NCBI RefSeq assembly: GCF_050107595.1
Contig: NZ_JBNILH010000003.1
Span: forward strand, 434,001-498,000
Direction of reading: 5' to 3'
DNA: 64,000 bases
Origin: Bacillus_AB infantis_C
GTDB taxonomy: Bacteria > Bacillota > Bacilli > Bacillales > Cytobacillaceae
The notes below the pieces were generated by a model that saw nothing but the letters and a program-made list of their open reading frames with translations, made no database searches and was not told the DNA's origin. Within the stretch, counting starts at the first letter, position 1; each line of letters opens with the position of its first letter. The position numbers and the translations under genes are program-made. Below are positions 60,655 to 64,000 of this stretch, piece by piece.

Positions 60655-63192
60655 TTAGATATTTTCCTGCTTTAGGCCATCAATGATGTTCTGCTTTTTC
60701 ACCTTTTGAATGGAATAAAGCATGGCGGCGCTCACGATAATGAAAATCGCAGCGATGGCGATCAGAACGCTTATCCATGGTACGGCGAATGAGTACTGGA
60801 ATGTATTCTGCAATGACCAGTACATGAGCAGCATAACACCGAGTGAGATCGGAAGCCCGTACAGCAGGGCCTTGAGTCCATAAAAGATGCTTTCATAGTT
60901 GATCATTTTATTAAAGCCCTTCGGTGTCATCCCGATTGATCTCAGCATGGCGAACTCCCTGCCCCTGAGCGCAATGCTGGTCGAAATAGTGTTAAAGATA
61001 TTTGCGATTGAAATGGCGGAAATCAGCGTGATGAAGCCATAGGTGAAAACTGACATGAATGTTACCATCTGTTCATCCCGTTCCCGGTTTTGATAGACAT
61101 TTTGGATCATAAGATTTTCTGACTCGATCTGATCAAGCTGATCCTGCATTTCTTCAGGCTTTGAGCTGTCCAGGAACAAGGAATAAGTTGTCTCTGCACT
61201 ATTCTGCTTCAGCTGTTCGAACTGCTTCTGAGGCATCAGGAGATGAACTTCATAATTGCCTAGCGGCAGGATGCCCATCGGCGCCTCTACAGCAGCAAAG
61301 CCGATTTCAAGGGATTGAAATGGATTGTTCTCCTCTGGGAGATACAGATCCAGCTTATCTCCAGGCTTTCCGTTGATTCCGTCAGTTTCAATCTTTTTCC
61401 CCGTCTGTACGTCTTCGTACACAAATTTATTAAGGATGATTACTTTATCCTGGAGCTCATTCACGTCGGCTCCGATCTTTTCAGCGTATGTTTTAAAGCT
61501 CTTCTCATCTATTCCATGCAGCACGAGAGAATAAGGATATTTCCCATCCTGGAGCATATCCTCATAATAATCCTCTGCCTTCACTTCATCCGGCAGCTTT
61601 GACTCATCGATCCATGTTGAAAAATAGGCCTCCTCCATTAAGGAAGCATCACTCACATAATTTAGGTTCGTATAAGGCTCAAGGGCTGCCTGATCTTCAG
61701 AACTGTATATTTGTACATCATAGTTATAGTTCACCTGTGTCATCGTAATCGACTGCTTCAGGTTTGCAGTAAAATAGGAAACCGCCAGGAAAAGAACAAT
61801 CGTGATAACCAGCGAGAACACTGTCACTTGATATCTTCTTTTATTCCGTTTCAGATTCTTCAAACCGATTTCTGCTTCAAGGCCGAAGATTTTCCTGACC
61901 AATCTGGACGTTTTTACCGCTTTGCCGGTCAGCTTCACATCCTGGCTTTGCCTGATGGCGTCTATGGCAGAGACTTTTGAAGCCTTCCTGGCCGGCATAT
62001 AGGTGGAGATGAAAATCGTCAGAATCGAGATCAGGCAAGAAAGCAGGATGGACATGGGTGTCACAGTTAAGGTTAGCCCATCGTCTATCCCCAAGGTATC
62101 GCCAAAGGAACGATTCATCACCAGAAAGGTTGCAAGGATGCCGCCGATTCCTGCCAGCAGTCCAAGCGGGATGGATATCACCCCGATTACCGCTCCTTCA
62201 AAGAAGACAGAATTCCGTTTTTGTGTTTTGGTCGCACCGACACTGGATAACATTCCGAGATGGCGGGCCCTCTCGGAGACGCTGATGGCAAATGAATTAT
62301 AGATCAGGGATACCGAACCGATGATAATGATTAATATGATGATGGCTGCAAGAGCATAAAGCGTGGTAGCCAGATTATCATTATCGGTCACCCCATAATA
62401 ACGAAGCAGTTCGTTATTGTAGCTGACTTTAGTGATTCCATTTTTTTCGGCCAGCTCTTTGGCATGCTCGTAGAGCGACCGGTTCACCTTTTTCAACGTC
62501 ACACCGATATCAGCTGCTCCGCCCTCAAAGGGATCCTGCTCCATATAGCTCACAATCGTGTAGCCGGGTGCGGAGTATGGCTCCCATTCCGGACGCTCCA
62601 TCGTACCGACAATTGTAAAGATGTCTTCCTCTTTTTTGCTTAATGTTTCAATTACTTCTGTTTCATCGTACTGCAGATAATCCCCCTGGCCAAAAGAGCG
62701 GTCATTATCGGGAATATGCCGCTCCCCAATTTCAAGGGTGATTTCATCGCCTATTTGATAATTCTGCTTTTCCATTATTTCTTTTGGAAAAAGGACTTCA
62801 TTTTCTTTTTTCGGAAGTCGCCCTTCGCTCAATTCAACAGGGTAATGCTCCATTCCCTGTGAATCGAATTCCTTGATGAACAGATATGGCCTGTTTTTAT
62901 TAGAGGGCTTTTCAAGCGGCGCATATCCCCTGTCCTTAGTGATAAACAGCTTTTCCGTCTGCTCGTCCTTTCGTATCGCTTCCATCTGGCTTTCTGATAC
63001 ATCACGGTAGAAGACATGCCAATCCCCGGAATTCTGGATGGCTTCCTGTTTCATCATCCCGAGGAATGAGACAAACAGAGTGGAAACCGCTGATACCATG
63101 GCGACCGAGATGATAACGCCGATAATCGTGACAAGTGTCCTTCTTCTGTTTTTTTTCAAATGCCGCAATGTCAGCCTGTTCATGATATTCAT
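60655..63192 (-). CDS. ABC transporter permease, FtsX/MacB type, two-repeat
   Basis: An 845-residue permease with two FtsX domains. TM1 is at about 18-38, then a large outer domain, then three helices (about 275-405). The second half has TM at about 455-475, another outer domain, and three helices (about 710-835). Motifs SERARHLGMLSSVGATKTQKRNSVFFEG and LRGREFAMLRSIGMTPKGFNKMINYES are the family's cytoplasmic loops. Such permeases with a MacB-type ATPase act in antibiotic-peptide resistance or lipoprotein handling. Start overlaps the ATPase gene by four bases. An ATG at 63183 is possible. Confidence 0.88.
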   Translation of the reverse strand: MNIMNRLTLRHLKKNRRRTLVTIIGVIISVAMVSAVSTLFVSFLGMMKQEAIQNSGDWHVFYRDVSESQMEAIRKDEQTEKLFITKDRGYAPLEKPSNKNRPYLFIKEFDSQGMEHYPVELSEGRLPKKENEVLFPKEIMEKQNYQIGDEITLEIGERHIPDNDRSFGQGDYLQYDETEVIETLSKKEEDIFTIVGTMERPEWEPYSAPGYTIVSYMEQDPFEGGAADIGVTLKKVNRSLYEHAKELAEKNGITKVSYNNELLRYYGVTDNDNLATTLYALAAIIILIIIIGSVSLIYNSFAISVSERARHLGMLSSVGATKTQKRNSVFFEGAVIGVISIPLGLLAGIGGILATFLVMNRSFGDTLGIDDGLTLTVTPMSILLSCLISILTIFISTYMPARKASKVSAIDAIRQSQDVKLTGKAVKTSRLVRKIFGLEAEIGLKNLKRNKRRYQVTVFSLVITIVLFLAVSYFTANLKQSITMTQVNYNYDVQIYSSEDQAALEPYTNLNYVSDASLMEEAYFSTWIDESKLPDEVKAEDYYEDMLQDGKYPYSLVLHGIDEKSFKTYAEKIGADVNELQDKVIILNKFVYEDVQTGKKIETDGINGKPGDKLDLYLPEENNPFQSLEIGFAAVEAPMGILPLGNYEVHLLMPQKQFEQLKQNSAETTYSLFLDSSKPEEMQDQLDQIESENLMIQNVYQNRERDEQMVTFMSVFTYGFITLISAISIANIFNTISTSIALRGREFAMLRSIGMTPKGFNKMINYESIFYGLKALLYGLPISLGVMLLMYWSLQNTFQYSFAVPWISVLIAIAAIFIIVSAAMLYSIQKVKKQNIIDGLKQENI

Positions 63193-63872
63193 GGCCGGAT
63201 GACCTCATTCTTCGCGACCTTTCCGTCCTCGATGGAAATGACCCGGTCAGCCTGCATCGCGATCCGCTCATCATGGGTGATAACAATCAGTGTCTGCTTA
63301 TAAGTTTTATTGAACATTTTTAAAAGCTCCATGATTTCGCCGCTGTTGCGGCTGTCCAGGTTACCGGTCGGCTCATCTGCAAGCATAATGGCAGGGCGGC
63401 TGATGAGGGCACGGCCGATCGACACGCGCTGCTGCTGCCCGCCGGACAGCTGGTTCGGAAGGTGGGACAGGCGGTTCTGCAGTCCAAGGATCCCGACAAC
63501 TTCCTCAAGCTGCCCCTTGTCGACCTTCTGGCCGTCAAGCAGCATCGGGAGCGTGATATTTTCCTCTACGCTCAAGATCGGGATCAGATTGTAAAATTGG
63601 TAGATCAGACCGATCTGCCTTCTCCTGAAGATGGCCAGCTGTGTTTCATTCAGTTTGTAAATATCAGTGTTATCGACCAGCACACGGCCTCCTGTAGGGC
63701 GGTCAACCCCGCCGAGCATATGCAGGAGGGTCGATTTCCCTGATCCCGATGGGCCGATGATGGCGACAAATTCGCCTTTATTGACAGTAAAAGATACGTC
63801 ATCCAATGCCTTTACAGCAGTATCTCCGCTTCCGTACACTTTAGACAGATTCTCGATTTTCAAGATTTCCAT
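63189..63872 (-). CDS. ABC transporter ATP-binding protein, MacB/LolD type
   Basis: A 227-residue ATPase. Walker A GPSGSGKST (about 40-48), Q-loop in LIYQFYNLIPILSVEEN, signature LSGGQQQRVSIGRAL, Walker B IMLADEPTGNLDSRNSGEIM and switch ITHDERIAMQADR. It powers the FtsX-type permease. Its promoter region carries three 11-bp-spaced repeats, beside the 3' end of a histidine kinase gene, so the pair is probably induced by that two-component system. Confidence 0.92.
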   Translation of the reverse strand: MEILKIENLSKVYGSGDTAVKALDDVSFTVNKGEFVAIIGPSGSGKSTLLHMLGGVDRPTGGRVLVDNTDIYKLNETQLAIFRRRQIGLIYQFYNLIPILSVEENITLPMLLDGQKVDKGQLEEVVGILGLQNRLSHLPNQLSGGQQQRVSIGRALISRPAIMLADEPTGNLDSRNSGEIMELLKMFNKTYKQTLIVITHDERIAMQADRVISIEDGKVAKNEVIRP

Positions 63873-63901
63873 GCTAGAGCCTCCATTGATTTGATAGGTT
63901 C

Positions 63902-63952
63902 AGTATATCTGGCAAAAATGACTCTAGCGTGACTCCAAAGTGACAATTTAGT
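63902..63952 (-). promoter_or_regulatory. Direct-repeat response-regulator site and promoter of the ABC operon
   Basis: TGAC starts at 63919, 63930 and 63941 (plus strand), exactly 11 bp apart; on the minus strand the units read GTCAC, GTCAC and GTCAT. A good -10 box TATACT lies at 63907-63902 and no -35 box is present; the repeats cover that place. This is the usual layout for an OmpR-type activator. Confidence 0.65.
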
Positions 63953-63958
63953 CATCTG

Positions 63959-64000
63959 CTAAATGACCTGATGATAGAACTTCAGCGTAAACCTTGTCCC
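63959..64000 (-). CDS. Sensor histidine kinase, C-terminal end only
   Basis: The last 13 codons read GTRFTLKFYHQVI and stop at TAG (63959). GTRFTL is the end of the ATPase domain of histidine kinases, where a G-T-x-F-x motif is standard. The rest of the gene lies beyond the right edge. Confidence 0.6.
   Translation of the reverse strand, partial: GTRFTLKFYHQVI

Noticed and set aside
1..64000. Insertion sequences, integrases or prophage genes
   Set aside because: No transposase, integrase or phage structural protein was recognised on either strand; repeats present are short and non-coding.

Overview
The window looks like chromosomal DNA of a Bacillaceae species (Bacillus/Cytobacillus-like). 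The evidence is the run walR-walK-walH-walI-walJ-HtrA-type protease-CxxH/CxxC protein-rlmH, the regulators GlpP, AraR, GbsR and an RsbR-like STAS protein, GGAGG-type ribosome binding sites with some TTG and GTG starts, CcpA-type cre sites, and a Fur box of the Bacillus type. The wal block suggests that the right end lies in the origin-proximal part of the chromosome; this is inference from synteny. No insertion sequence, prophage or CRISPR array was found.

Layout. 1-3.6 kb: a drug-efflux MFS gene (cut by the window edge) divergent from its TetR-type regulator, a DUF3231 protein and an RsbR-like stressosome paralogue. 3.7-7.5 kb: a decayed zone with four broken genes (glyoxalase, EamA transporter, rhodanese, CcdA), two GNAT genes, a DUF302 gene, copies of a terminator-like palindromic repeat and two arrays with a 20-21 bp period. 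7.5-10.3 kb: an amino-acid ABC importer behind a lysine riboswitch with an attenuator. 10.3-14.2 kb: the OpuA glycine-betaine importer and divergent gbsR. 14.2-17.6 kb: a TPR-like protein, a 53-bp hairpin tandem array and a secreted beta-helix protein. 17.9-22 kb: a Fur-controlled siderophore importer.

22-29 kb: arabinose genes (araE, araA, araD, an FGGY ribulokinase not of the B. subtilis AraB type) with araR and three AraR-like operators. 29-35.4 kb: glycerol genes glpD, glpK and glpP, with an unusual polytopic alpha/beta hydrolase between glpP and glpK. That hydrolase has a cre-overlapped promoter and a leader terminator resembling the one before glpD. 35.4-42.4 kb: an AlkD-like protein, a secreted protein, an MpsC-like (DUF2294) protein, YrhD, a large formate dehydrogenase and a formate transporter. 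42.9-49.6 kb: a DbpA/YxiN helicase, a two-domain TerD protein, a DUF2254 membrane protein, a PQQ-dehydrogenase-like protein and a 118-bp inverted copy of part of the DUF2254 gene.

49.7-59.4 kb: rlmH, a 52-residue CxxH/CxxC protein, an HtrA-type protease, the walJIHKR operon and an M23 endopeptidase with candidate WalR boxes. 59.7-60.5 kb: a Lys-Glu-Asp-Phe tRNA cluster (minus-strand order) interrupted by two truncated tRNA 5' ends joined to hairpin sequence. 60.6-64 kb: a MacB-type ABC transporter behind three 11-bp-spaced direct repeats, next to the end of a sensor kinase gene.

The observations most worth follow-up are the hydrolase inside the glycerol control circuit, the terminator-like dispersed repeat, the 53-bp hairpin array set inside a duplicated terminator, the two 20-21 bp periodic arrays, and the tRNA-fragment elements. 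All function calls rest on reading the sequence and remembered family features; no database search was run.
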